Source: Bimuria novae-zelandiae CBS 107.79 (taxonomy: Eukaryota; Ascomycota; Dothideomycetes; Pleosporales; Didymosphaeriaceae). From it: a DNA stretch of 64,000 bases. The stretch spans positions 195,091-259,090 of the forward strand of contig ML976707.1 in assembly GCA_010015655.1 (NCBI GenBank), read 5' to 3'. Positions 23,632-35,300 of this stretch are shown piece by piece. The translations under genes and the position numbers were made by a program. The stretch's first letter is position 1. The number at the start of each line of letters is the position of its first letter. The notes under the pieces were generated by a model. It saw nothing but the letters and a program-made list of their open reading frames with translations, was not told where the DNA came from and did not search any database.

Positions 23632-24696
23632 CTAAACAACATGAGACTTCGGAGTCTCGGTATGATGCTCCGTCTCAGCGGATGATACTTGTGAGCCATG
23701 CGACGCTCCAATAAGCGGTTTCAGCCCAGGTAGAGCAACGACAATGATCGAGAGAGTCATTTCGAGCATGCTTAGCGGGTCTGTGTGCAAGCAGAGTTAG
23801 CATGTACCGTAAAAGTGACCATGGTGCATCGGAGAGATAGGAGGGAACGACTTACAAACAAGGTTCTCTTGCCCAGTTCCAACCTTCAGCGTCACGAATC
23901 TCACAATACTACTCGCAATTGTGAGACCACCCATGACAAACGTTAGAGCGATGCCCTTGGAAGACCTCAAAACGCCCTGGGACAGCAGGATGAGAGGAAT
24001 CGCGTAGACAACAAGGTAGCATGCGAGGTTGAGTGTGAAGTTCAAGATGAACGGTTCCGGAGCGTAGAAGACGGAACAGGCATCTTCCTCCTGCGACCAC
24101 TGAATGGAGACTGGAACTCCACAGAAGAAGGTGTCGTCAAACAGTATGGTAAGGTAGCAAGCCACCACGAATGCGGTCAGAGCCCAGAGCATGTTGCGCA
24201 TCGCAGGACGAGCGTTGAAATCGAAGTAAGCCCAATAGAAAGCCAGCATGCTGAGCTTAGGGAAGCCCATTCCGAAATCGTAGAAATAATTGGACGCAAA
24301 GGAGATCTGTCACTCGTTGTGTTAGTACTCAGAATATAAAGCCAGATCCCCGCAGGAAGATGAAGCTTTGCCTGCGCCCAACTCTGGTAACCTGTGGAAG
24401 AGAGAGACTTACCTTGGAAAGCTTCACTGAAGGTTCCCATTCATCCAACACGCCCATCTGGTATGTGAGCGTGTCACAGATGATTAATCCCAAGGCATCG
24501 AGAGCGGATGCGATCAACAGCGAGTCGGCCCAATTCAAATTCTCACGCAGCCGAATGAGACGCGTATAGACGCGCGCCGCAACAAAGACGAAGGCAAAGA
24601 TTAGTAAGATCCATTCCGATATCTATTCCGCTCCAGTCAGTCACGAGAGAAATGCGATGGGCTTGTGGCTCTTACTCACCATGCAATCCTTGCCAT
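23632..24696 (-). CDS. Fungal rhodopsin-family / PTH11-like integral membrane receptor (paralogue 1)
   Basis: The four exons proposed are 24696-24680 (with CDS end before GTGAGT), 24622-24413, 24306-23856 and 23780-23632, which give 275 residues in one frame across all junctions. Visible features are a helix ISEWILLIFAFVFVAARVY followed by basic residues, NWADSLLIASALDALG (the family's W-x-D motif at the next helix), SNYFYDFGMGFPKLSMLAFY, a cysteine/tryptophan loop (FFCGVPVSIQWSQEEDAC), two further helices, VRFVTLKVG, and a last helix MLEMTLSIIVVALPGLKPLI. These are hallmarks of the fungal rhodopsin-like family related to PTH11, thought to sense surface or chemical cues at the plasma membrane. 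There is no retinal-type lysine motif. The N-terminal exon is short (MARIAW), so a longer start is possible. The neighbour at 25785 is a paralogue on the same strand. Confidence 0.82.
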
Positions 24697-25784
24697 CGAT
24701 GAAGTACGGCATCTTGACTTTTTTCCAGAGTGTTGCGGAAAGACCGTCAACGGTGTAACTTTAAACCCGTGGGCTAATTTACAAGCGGGACATCATTTAG
24801 CCGGAGGTGCGGTCTCCTGCATCCGCTTGTAGGGGTCTGTGGGGCAGACGATGATATGCAATATGTTGGCCAAGAATACGACGTGATAGCACAGGATTTA
24901 GTCCTGGCAAGGGTGGGTCTGGGAACGCTCCCTATTCGCCCTATTGTTCAGGGGTGTACACCTCACAAATTGAGTCCAGTCGGACGCGCTTAACGAAGCA
25001 GCGCACATGGTCTCGAATGCATTCATCCACGATCTCGAACTTTTGAGGTCGTTGCATTTTTAAAGGGCTGCTGCGCAATTCCACGGGCAGCTGTTGGGAC
25101 CGTCTCGAATCCTGTGGGATTGTTCGCACGACACTGTGAGTCAATGCTCGGCAACAGTTCCGGACAGTAAGCGAGCGGCAAAACTCACAAGCGCCAGGAA
25201 GCGTTACATCCGAGTACGAAACACCTCACCAAGCGTAACCGACCTTCTAACATGCGTTCGTGGAGTGATCCCATCAACATCTTGGCGATAAGAGACAAGA
25301 CAATCAGGAACTAACCGTAGTTCCAAGTCTCAAAGTAGTCCATAGTAGGAGACCCACTCCATCTTCAAGCTGTGTGTGGTATTTCGAGCCATGTATGTGT
25401 GCGCCCTACTTGGCCACGAGAAAGAATATTTCATTGAAAAATTTTGTTCGTGGCGGCAAGTTCTCTTGCTCCGCGGCCTTTTGGGAGCAGTGGGGCTGCA
25501 TGCAGTATACCTTGTCAGTGTCAATACAGTCGCCATGCGGCACAGCAGCAGGAGCCGGATTAATTTGATGTCAGACAGACCCGCCACTCTGGTACTTATC
25601 AGGCGATTCTTCCACTCTGTTCAGGCAAATATTCACCATTCCACTAGAGGCTATTTCACTCAGTGTTCTAATCTCCAGTAGCCTACCACGTTAAGTGGCG
25701 CTCGACAACGGCCCACTGTTCATCTTCAAAATCAGACCATCCTGACCCGTAACATGGGCGAACCTGAGGCTTTTACTGACTGCT
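24697..25784. other. Spacer between the two receptor genes, no supported gene
   Basis: This is GC-balanced single-copy-looking DNA. Short open frames exist on both strands (for example 25374-25568 plus and 25330-25587 minus), but they overlap each other and match no family I recognise. It must contain the promoter of the gene starting at 24696 and the 3' untranslated region of the one ending at 25785. A decayed third gene cannot be excluded. Confidence 0.5.
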
Positions 25785-27047
25785 TCATGAGGCCTTGCCC
25801 TTCGCCAACTCCGTCTCGTCAAACGTGTTCGAGAATTGTACACTCACACGCCGGGTTTCGTAGATCACGTCCTTACGTGTCAGCGCATTGAGCTCAACCT
25901 CGCTTCCAGAATCCTCCTCTAGGGTCACCCTTGCCCTTTTGTTTGAACACCCGAAGGTCATAATTGGTGTCTGAGGGCCATATCCTCCAGTGCACGAACC
26001 ATAGTGCTTCTTCGAAGAGAAGAAGGACCCGCGCCGTAAGAAGCCTCGCATTGATGGTAGCGAAACGACGATAATCGCGACGGACATTTCGGCCATAGAG
26101 AGGACGACTGCAGGTTCGTCAGGATTATAGCGGTGAAGTGTAGCCGAATGAATACTCACAAACGTTGGTCCAGGCATGGATGACCTCAATAGTGGCGAAT
26201 CGCACAATGCTCACAGCTATTGTTATGGCACCCAAAGCGAACGTCGCAAGAAGCCCCCATTTCTGGCGCCTGCCAAGCTGAAGTTTATAGAGTAGTGGAA
26301 ACGGGAGTACGTAAACTGTTGTTTAGCCGTTAGCAAGGTTGCCGGTCTTGGAGTTACGATCGATACTTACTGGACACGTCTGTTACGACATTCATTGCCC
26401 AATCGGTCCGGAACACTTCCTTTGAGTTAAACGTGTTGCATGCGCCCTCCTGTGTGGACCAGTTCAGGGATACCTCCCGACCGCACCAAAATGTGTCTAG
26501 GAAGCAAGTCGTGACCATAGCGGCTCCAGTGCAAAAAGTTACAACGTAGAGCGCCTTTCGCAGCCAAGGCATCGTAGGAGGGAATAGCCTAAAGTAGAGT
26601 GCTACAATGGCTAACTTCGGTAGATAGATGCCGGTATCGTAGAAATAGTTACCGGCAAATTGCACCTAGAGGGAGCTTCTCAGCACTTGTCGACAGCGTT
26701 TCCACCAAGCAGCCCGCATTCCCTCACCTTCTTGAGCTTGATAAGATTGACTTCTGAAGGCTCGTCATCAGAAATGCCTCCCAGGTCATATGTCATAACA
26801 TCGGTGACGAAAAGTGCAATGGTATTGAGGACAGACGCTACAAGAAAGCTATCGCTCATGGTTGGGCTCATGCGCTGTACAAGACGTGGCACGAGCCGAC
26901 CAGATGCAACGACGATCGCGAGGGCTAGCAAAGTGGCTTCAAGTGGCTTCAAATTTTAAAGTCAGTTCGAGAGCAGCAAGACGAGAGACTCATGACTCGG
27001 AAGAGAGCACTCACAATCACAGCCCCCGGGGCTACAGACGAAGCCAT
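25785..27047 (-). CDS. Fungal rhodopsin-family / PTH11-like integral membrane receptor (paralogue 2)
   Basis: The five exons are 27047-27015, 26946-26728, 26665-26371, 26315-26160 and 26107-25785. They join with consistent phases and GT-AG borders (GTGAGT, GTGAGG, GTAAGT, GTGAGT) to 341 residues. It starts MASSVAPGAVI. It has helices ATLLALAIVVASGRLVPRLV and SDSFLVASVLNTIALFV, then NYFYDTGIYLPKLAIVALYF, the loop FWCGREVSLNWSTQEGAC, the long helix pair with YKLQLGRRQKWGLLATFA, VRFATIEVIHAWTN, and MAEMSVAIIVVSLPSMRGFL. A cytosolic tail rich in Lys, Ser and acidic residues follows. The intron before VQFAGNYFYD sits exactly where paralogue 1 has one before ISFASNYFYD, so the two arose by duplication, but the sequences have diverged widely. 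It is probably a plasma-membrane sensor. Confidence 0.85.
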
Positions 27048-28059
27048 AGTTATGCGAAAACTGATGTGTAGACGTATTGCACTGGATGCAACAATGTATG
27101 GAAGAAACAAGAGAAACACAGAGCGAACTTCAGTGTGGTCCTTTGCTTCTCAAATGGGCGCACCGCGGAGAAGCGGTTTCGGAGGATTTTGAGATTTTTG
27201 CAGCCGTAATTGCTATGTTGGCTGTTCCTGATCCGTACTCTCGGTTACACCGCGCCGCATGATGAGACAATAAGTCGCACTGCATGTTAAATGACCCTCG
27301 TCTGCGTAATAATATAGACTTGCCGGATTCATGCAAAGTGGAATATGTTGTATATGCAGGCAACAGTTCTTAGCCGCGATCCTGTAAAGCCGGATTCCAC
27401 ATTGGTGTTTTGCGATTTCGCCTAGCTCACCGAGGGATGATTGTTGGCTCTATCTGGATCGATTGTATGTACATGTCGTGCCACAAGCAGAGCCTCCATT
27501 TAATGTTCCGTACACCGGTATAGTGAGCGATACGCGGTGGTTAGTGGCCAAAATTGGCGCACAAATGACTGCAAACTCCCCGAAAGACTCCGCTAGATGG
27601 AAGTCAAGCTACCTGGTCCCCCTGTCGCAACGTCTTTCTTCAAACTGAAAGCGCAATTGCTAAGGCAACAGTGCAGTGGAACTCGATGAGTTGACGAGGT
27701 TTTGGTGATGAGGTCGTGACCTCTAGGGCTCTCCCAATGAAGTCAGCGGAATCCTGGCTCTGAATATATCGGTCATATGAATCTAGACAATTGAGCGAGA
27801 TGAGTTGATGCGGCGAACCGACCTACTCGACGTTCCTAGCGTGGTCTCGCACGTGTGTGATGCACCACGAAGAATCGAGGCGGCCATGCAGCACGGCCTA
27901 ACAGCGCACCGGCGTGCAGTGTACCCACAGAAGCGAACGCCGAACAGTCTCTTGCTAATTCCTCTGCGCAGTTGTCTTCGAGCGGGGCGTCGTGAGGGAC
28001 TCGCTGCGACGCGAGAACTACCGTACCGCGGGATAGGGGTAACTAAACAGTGCGATAAA
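27048..28059. other. Upstream region of receptor paralogue 2, no supported gene
   Basis: This is GC-balanced sequence. It holds the promoter of the gene starting at 27047. Open frames on either strand (the longest, 27805-28065 plus, is 86 codons) lack recognisable motifs and overlap each other. The region ends abruptly at the family T LTR at 28060. Confidence 0.5.
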
Positions 28060-28425
28060 TGTTAGGATCCTAGGCGCCGAGTGCCAGAGGACCTCACGTG
28101 AAGCTAATATTAACTAGTAATGTGCCACGAGGGCAGCTGTCACGTGACTTAATCAGAGCAATCAGTAGCTTTATTATACTACACACACTGAGCAGGTCGC
28201 GTACTAATTACTATGCTACGTTTAATTAGGTTAGCTATTGTAATGAGTCACCTAATTATATCTAATATATACGAGCTCCAAGAGAGGCTTCTATCTTTAT
28301 ATTGACCTATTTATAAATTTATTATTTGTATTAACTTAGGCTCATATTAATTTAGATTAGTATGTTTTACTTTAATACTAATGTCCCTATTAATTAGTAC
28401 AACCTATTAATATTTATCGTAAATG
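28060..28425 (+). repeat. LTR, family T, 3'-incomplete
   Basis: It starts TGTTAGGATCCTAGGCG and carries the family's middle (TTGTATTAACTTAGGCTC..., CCTATTAATTAGTAC). It loses similarity near 28425, before the usual CTCTTGCCCGAGAAC segment. Either the end is lost or the sequence from about 28426 inserted into it. Confidence 0.7.
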
Positions 28426-31114
28426 TGAGACTTAGCCTAGCCTCACGTGAGCTCGCTGAGGTCCGCGAGCTTACGTAAGACTTTTAGGTATATAGTATGC
28501 TTCTTAGCTTAATTTTCCTAAAAAGGTAAGCATTACTTTTTATCTTACTTTTTCTTAATAGTTATAAGCCTAGCGTTTTAAAAAAAAATTAAAATAATTC
28601 TCCTTATACTTTTAGGATACTAAAGTTAATGTTATATACTTAGTTTACCCTATCCTGTTTTTATGATTTTTTTATAGAGATTTCTTTATTCTTATATACT
28701 TTATTTTATCTTATAGCTATATCTAATACTGCGATCGTGTTAGGACCTTATTAGCTAACTAACTAAGTATTATAGCTTACTTAGTATAACTAACTATAAT
28801 TTATAATACTTTTAAAAGGAGTTGAGGGCAAGGTTAAACCTAAAAATAAAAATATAGTAATTATAATAATTATTTAGCTAATCTGTCCTGAAGTTTTAAT
28901 AGCTCTAATACGGGAGTCTAATAAATCTGCTACTAATTTTAAGTGATATATAATAATATTTAAATTATTAAGTGCGTAGCACTAACTTAAAATAGTAGAA
29001 TATCGCGTAAAGTCCTTAGACTAGGCTAGTAAAATCTTAAAGCTTTAAAACTTCTAGAACTAGGTTAATTAGATAGTCTCGCTAAATCTTATAAGACTCG
29101 TAATAATTTTGCTAGTCTAGGAGAACGATTTATGCTTAGAATTACTTATTAAGGCGCTTAGGGATAATCTTATTTTAACTTTTATTAGTGCTATGATACT
29201 CGGACGTAGCTAATACTAAGTGTATCTTAATAAAGCTAAGCACGAAAGGTAAAATATAAAAACTTAGTTTAAAAATAGTAGATACACTATTATTAAGTAA
29301 CTATTTATAAGATTATAGGCGTTATAGTAGACTCTATTATGCTTAATCTTTTAGAAGTATTTTGCTAGAAAATAGCTCCTAAGTAGGCTATAGGCTAGCA
29401 CGTCGACTTTATACGAGATATAATATTTAAAAATTACTTTTTATCACTGAATAAACTCATGAAAATTTTCTCTATTACACTATAAATAGGTACTAGTCAT
29501 ATAAAATAATTAGCTATATTTGTGATAGTTTGTAGACCTCCTTAAACGCTTAAATTTAGGGTTCAAACCTTAAAAGTTAGGTTAAAATAATAAAAAGTGC
29601 TTATATAATAAAGGAAGCTATTATTAGTCTCTAATCTAATATTAGAAACTTAAAATAGCTATTATTAAAAAATTTAGTTAGAATTCCGCTAATTACGATT
29701 ACTTGGGCGAAATATATGCGGGTTTAAAGTAAACTTAAAGAGCTATATTAGATTTTGAATTAGCTATTAAGCTTTTAATATTTATAGGATGTAGAACCTA
29801 GTGCCTATTTAAGTTATTATAATATAAAATATTGTTTTTAATAAACCTCACTTTTATAAGGGCAAGGCTAGTATTAGTATAATAAAAGCTAAGACTATTA
29901 AGGTTGTTAAAATCCATTATAATAGAAAAATTAAAGATTTAAGTGAGGCGTATAATAGCATTAGTCTTTGTACTTAATTAAATAAGTAGATAAATCCTAA
30001 ACCTGTCCTATTTACTAAGCGTTAGCTTAGGGGCACTAGGCTTAGTTAGAGCGTTAATATAGCTAGCTAAGCTACGTTATAAACTACTAAGTAAAAAGTA
30101 ATATTATAAGCCAATTACTTAGCCAGTGATTAGTAAGAAACTTATAATTTATAGAGTAGTTATTTAAGTCTAGTTACCCTAGACGTAACTCCTAAACTAG
30201 GACTTACTAATTAGGATAATTCCTTTAAAAAATATAAACAATTTAACAGTCCCTAGAATATATATTAACCTAACAAAGTAGACCGATTAGAATCCTAAAG
30301 GTAATTCTTTGAAAGGCTTAAGCTTAATAGCTTAGTCCTTACCTCTTAACCTGTGCGAGACGCGTCCTTTACTATAAATAAAGTAACAATACTTGTTACT
30401 TATACCTATAATAGACGTAATCAGGGCTTTACGTTTTATTTAAGTAGGAGATTATAAGCGTAAACTTTTAAAATACAAATAATATCTTAAATTTCTTTAT
30501 AATAGACGTACCCCAAAGATGTATTAAATAATTAGCTAAATAGTAATATAAACTTCGATATATATATCCTAGTTAATAATTCTCATAATTTATAGCTTAA
30601 TTTTATTTATATATACTTTCTAAGCGCTTACGAGACCTGAGCTAAGCCGTAAAACTATACTATAGTAAACACTATAGTATAAGTTATAAAGCTTATAAGA
30701 ATGCCACAGGCATTATCTTAAAAAAGAAGGAAATCTTTAATATTTTATTAAGATCTTTAGTAATAGTAACGCTTATAAAAGATTTAAATCCTACGCTAGT
30801 TACTTACTTTTATAAAATATAATCTCTGAAATGGTCTTATAATATAGAAATAGCTATATTTAAACCTACTTAGGAAGTTATTTTAAATTGCCTTAGTATT
30901 AGAGCACGATACGCTACTTAGAAAAGGCACTTAAAAAAAGTTATAAGATTAAAGTTTCTAGGCAGACCTCTACTACTTAAACAAGTATAAATTTATAATT
31001 TTAATTAAGATAGCTTCTTCCTTAAGCATAAAGCGCGTAATATAGTACAATGCGATTACTAGAAGACTAACTCTTTATAATTAATATACACTACGACGCT
31101 CGTAAATAGATTAT
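28426..31114. other. AT-rich RIP-degraded repeat, unidentified
   Basis: This is 2.7 kb of TA-rich DNA with stops in all frames. A short GC-richer start (TGTGAGACTTAGCCTAGCC, 28426 on) resembles an LTR beginning, but no partner was found. Fragmentary plus-strand readings are transposon-like but cannot be assigned to a family. Confidence 0.5.
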
Positions 31115-31520
31115 TATTAGGATCTAGGATCTAACATAAGGATAGCGAACCATTTTTGTATCTCGTCACGACGCGTACACGTGAGAGTACCCTTGCTCTT
31201 ACTATGGCATTAGCAGCTAGAGTGCCATGTGACTACTTACTAAAGAGCGCTTTAAAGAAAGCGCTCGCCAGCAAGCGGTCCAGGACTAGTATATAAAAAC
31301 GTTAAGTATAACCTTTTATACTCATGTTTAACCTATATATTAACCTATTATTTGGATTTAACTTAGATTCATATTAATTTAATTATAACCTACCTTACTT
31401 TTAATATTAACGTCCTATTAATACGCGCAAGCTATTATTACTCCATACCAATTTTAATATTACTCCTACTCGAGAACTAACCTTACCCCTTTAATACTAG
31501 GTATCCAAAATGGCTTAATA
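31115..31520 (+). repeat. Solo LTR, family T
   Basis: It starts TATTAGGATC (RIP form of TGTTAGGATC), contains CTACTCGAGAACTAACCTTA, and ends GGCTTAATA at 31520. The flanks ATTAT and GTTAT differ by one G/A change, consistent with a RIP-altered 5-bp duplication. The length of 406 bp fits the family. Confidence 0.8.
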
Positions 31521-32001
31521 GTTATTTTAAGCTATAATCCCTAATATAGCTAAGTTTAATTTAGAGATTAAATAATATAACGTGGTTAGAACATTACTAA
31601 ATGCGAAAATTACATCTAAAAACCTGGTTTTTTACAAGCTATCTAATAGGTTTTAAAAGATTAGTATTTGTATAAGGCTTAATTAAGTTTTATATAGACT
31701 AAGAGATTTTTCTCTCCTCTGGTATAAAAAGTTTGTATTCTTACTTAGGGTTATAGAGCTTACTGCTTTAAAAGAAGAGACTAGCCTATTTTTTAACGTA
31801 TATAGAATAAATTTTATTCTCTTTTACGTAGATAATATCGTGTTAATATATAAGAAACGTAATAAACAAGAAGCTTACACTGTTTAGGAGAGGCTTATTA
31901 AGAAATATAAAATTATAGAAAGAAAAAACTAAACTAGTCCTTAGGTATTCGCGTGCTCCGAAATCGCGGGCTTAAAACTATAACTGTTTTCTATTATATA
32001 T

Positions 32002-32125
32002 TGTTATGGCTAGGACATTCATAGTTAGCTCCTTAGCAGGTCTAGGAGTATATAGTTATTATTTTCTTATTACTTTATAATTAACGCAGTTTTCCTCTCC
32101 TTATTAAAGCCTATCTACTCTAATA
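32002..32125 (+). repeat. Copia-3 5' LTR
   Basis: It shares TAGTTAGCTCCTTAGCAGG, GAGTATATAGTTAT and AACGCAGTTTTCCTCTCC with 37388-37526. It ends ACTCTAATA. Confidence 0.85.
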
Positions 32126-32329
32126 GTTATAAGCCTAGAAGCCTTTATTAATCGCTGTGTTTACTATAGTTACACTAAGCCCTATTTTTATAAATCCTAG
32201 TTACTTATATCACGATTCTTAAGACCCTTTATAGTTACTTTAATATCGCTAGACTAGCTAGGTATTTATAAAGCTTAGTCCTAGTCTTAGCAAGAACCTT
32301 AATAGATTAACGCGATATAGTATATAAAG

Positions 32330-35300
32330 CAGCGTAGCACCGTAATAGCTATAAAATAGCAGAATCAGATCTGCTTATCACTAAGGCCACGATTATATTA
32401 GACAGGCCAGAGCACTAGACGTAGTGGCTGTTCTTACAAAAGGATAGTGCAGACAGGAACCAACTCTGGAAATACGTAGATCTAGATACCAGTAAGGATC
32501 TAGTTGCCAGACTAGATACTGAGAAGCCGATCGAAAAGCAATATAGGGATTTCCATACCACAGAGAGCAATGCTGAAGTGGATATCATGGACCTAACTGA
32601 TTAAGAGCTGGCAAGGTACGAAGCATGGTACAGGACGTATAGTCGCACTAAGGCACGGTCGCTGCAGAAAGAGAAGGCGCTTAGGGAGTTCACGCAGGAG
32701 ATATCTAGGACGATTACAGCTCGACACATCTATCTAATCGCAGACTGTACGAGCGCGCACGATCGACTACAGACCCTTAAAAAGCACCTCTACCTAAGTA
32801 GAGCTAAACGCAGCCTATAGCTTTAAGCTTAATATTATGCCTTAAAGATATATCTAAAAAAGAGGAATTTTAATACTTAATTTAAGGACTAGCTTAAAAT
32901 AACGCGCGTTATAAGCTAGGTTTATATACCTAGGGTATAAGAAAGTTAAGCCTAGTAAGACTTTATTCTAGTAGTTAAAAGCTTAGATAATAGCTAGTTA
33001 GTAAATAAGCTTTTATAACTTATTAAGGCTAAAGTAAATAATAAGTAGTATAAAAGTATCTTAGACCTAGTAGCTTAGTATACATCGTACTATTATCGTA
33101 CTAGGCCTATTATGTTAAGACTAGAGATATTTGCAATAATTAGTATTATATAACTATCTTAAATATCTTAAGAAAATTAGTTAACTACTACTTATTAGTT
33201 AACTACTACCTAGTAGTTAGCGCTAGTAGCTAGTAGTTAAGGGTTATAATATAGTAAATTAATTATCTATATCTATAAAGAGAACTACAAGTTTAAGTAA
33301 TGCCTATATATAAACTAAGCTCTACGACCACAAGACTAGTAGCTAGCTTATAATATTAAATAGAAGTTTTAGGAGCTTTAAACGCAGAGAACACCTAGAG
33401 CTAAAGTACTTTATAATATAAAGAAGAAGCTAGGGTCTACAAAGCAACTATTGTAGCTATAAGAACTACGTTAGATATAGTTAAAAAGTAGGATAATAGG
33501 CGTTAGTTAATAGGTCTTACTATAATAATAGCCCTATAGCTAGGAGTCGTATAGGCTAAATAGGCTAAATAGTAAGAGGATCTATTACTACTTAATAAAT
33601 AAATTATTAATCCTAGCTTAAACACGCACGTAGCTAATAGCAAGTTATATAACTAAAAGATAATTACTTTACCTAGGCTAGATACCTACGTGTACGCAAA
33701 AGGTTAGCTACTACTAATTTAAAAATAAAGAAAAGTTAAGCTATAGGTATAGACGCCTACTAGAATTAACACGATCCTGCTATTATACGTAGTATATATC
33801 TTAGAGCTGTTCACGAGCGTCGTTAGTCTATTGCGATGCAGTATAGTAGGAATCCATTTTAACTTAGGTAGAGATTATCTCTATTAGAAAGAGCTATTAA
33901 ATATTACCTACAAGCTAAGACGCACTACTAGCTACTACTATTAGTCTATACTACGTAGTATAGGCCTAGGCTATCGTACGTTGTTTAGAAACCTCTAGAG
34001 CTTATCCTATTTAAGGCTTATAAGATATTTAGCCATGCTAGTAAGAAGGCATTTACGTATTTACTAAAATATATTAATAGGCTAAAATTAGTTAAGTAGC
34101 TGTAGTAATAGTATTAAAATAAGTAGTAGTTATAAGGCACTAATATTGCTCTAAAATAAATAAAATATAAGGTCTGCATTTAAGTAAGCATTATAAGCTA
34201 GTAAGTAAAAGAGCTCCTTAAGAACCAGCACAGCGTCTATTTTATTAACTAGGGATAGATCTAATACAACTCCGCGAGCGTAGCGAGCGATACTATAATA
34301 AAGACATGTGTCTATTTTATACTATATATTAAAATAGCAGGTGACACGAGGCGTGCTCTCTACTAAATAAGAATATAGCTACACTATAATGCGCTATACA
34401 GAAACTACTAGTTAAGCTTAAAACTTAGTTTAATACATAAGTTATAGTTATAAGGCTTAATAGCAAGTATGGGTACTTAGAGCTACTAGAGATTTTTAAG
34501 GATCTAGGAATCATAGTAGAATTTTAAGCTAAGTATATAGAAGAGCAGAATGGATAGACAGAAAAGGCTAGACATATAATAATTATATAAGGCTAAGTAA
34601 TTAGAATTAACGCAGGCTTACTAATAAAACTATCTAATAAGTATACTATCTTTATAGTATATCTACTTATGTTGAATGGGCTATACTAAGCCAAGCATAT
34701 CGCGATATGATAGGGCTAGATAGTTGTACGATGGTACGGGTGAGAAAAGGGTCTGGTATTCAAGTCTTGTCTGTCTATTCTATGTACGGAGGAAAGGGGG
34801 TTATAAGGATTAATGCTCGCGCACGGTGACTATGGTCTGTGCCTTTGCCTGTGCGGTATTACATAACCATTATCACCTGTCTTAAGACATCGTATTAGGT
34901 AGCTGCCCGTACTGCGTACGGACAACTTAATTATATACTTACTAAAGCTCTAGGCTAGCGCACGCTATATAAGATAGTTTAAAGTGTTAAACTATTAGTT
35001 ACTTATCTTAGTATTATAGGAGCTTAAGCCTATATCCTAGATTAGCATATACCGTGCGGAGAGAAGCTACAGTCTCGAGCGCTACTTAAACGCCTAGTAG
35101 AATATAATTCTACGAATATCTATCGCATCTAGATACCAGCATTAGGCAGGATAATTAAGACTAGAAATATTATTCTCGTACTATTAGAATTATATAGAGA
35201 TAATTAAGACTATCCTGATAAGTAGATCCTACGCTAAGTAGCTATAATCCTAGATATTAAGGAAAAACACAAACTTAATAATTTAAAGTTTAAGTAATAA

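Noticed and set aside
22656..28059. Composite retroelement that captured the receptor genes between two LTRs
   Set aside because: The outer flanks give no matching duplication, the right LTR is incomplete and the genes keep their introns, so ordinary insertion on both sides is simpler.
28426..31114. Possible Starship captain (tyrosine recombinase) or other large mobile-element gene
   Set aside because: No conserved R...H-x-x-R...Y arrangement or DUF3435-like motif could be read through the stops. The TA-rich decay is the same as in the retrotransposons.
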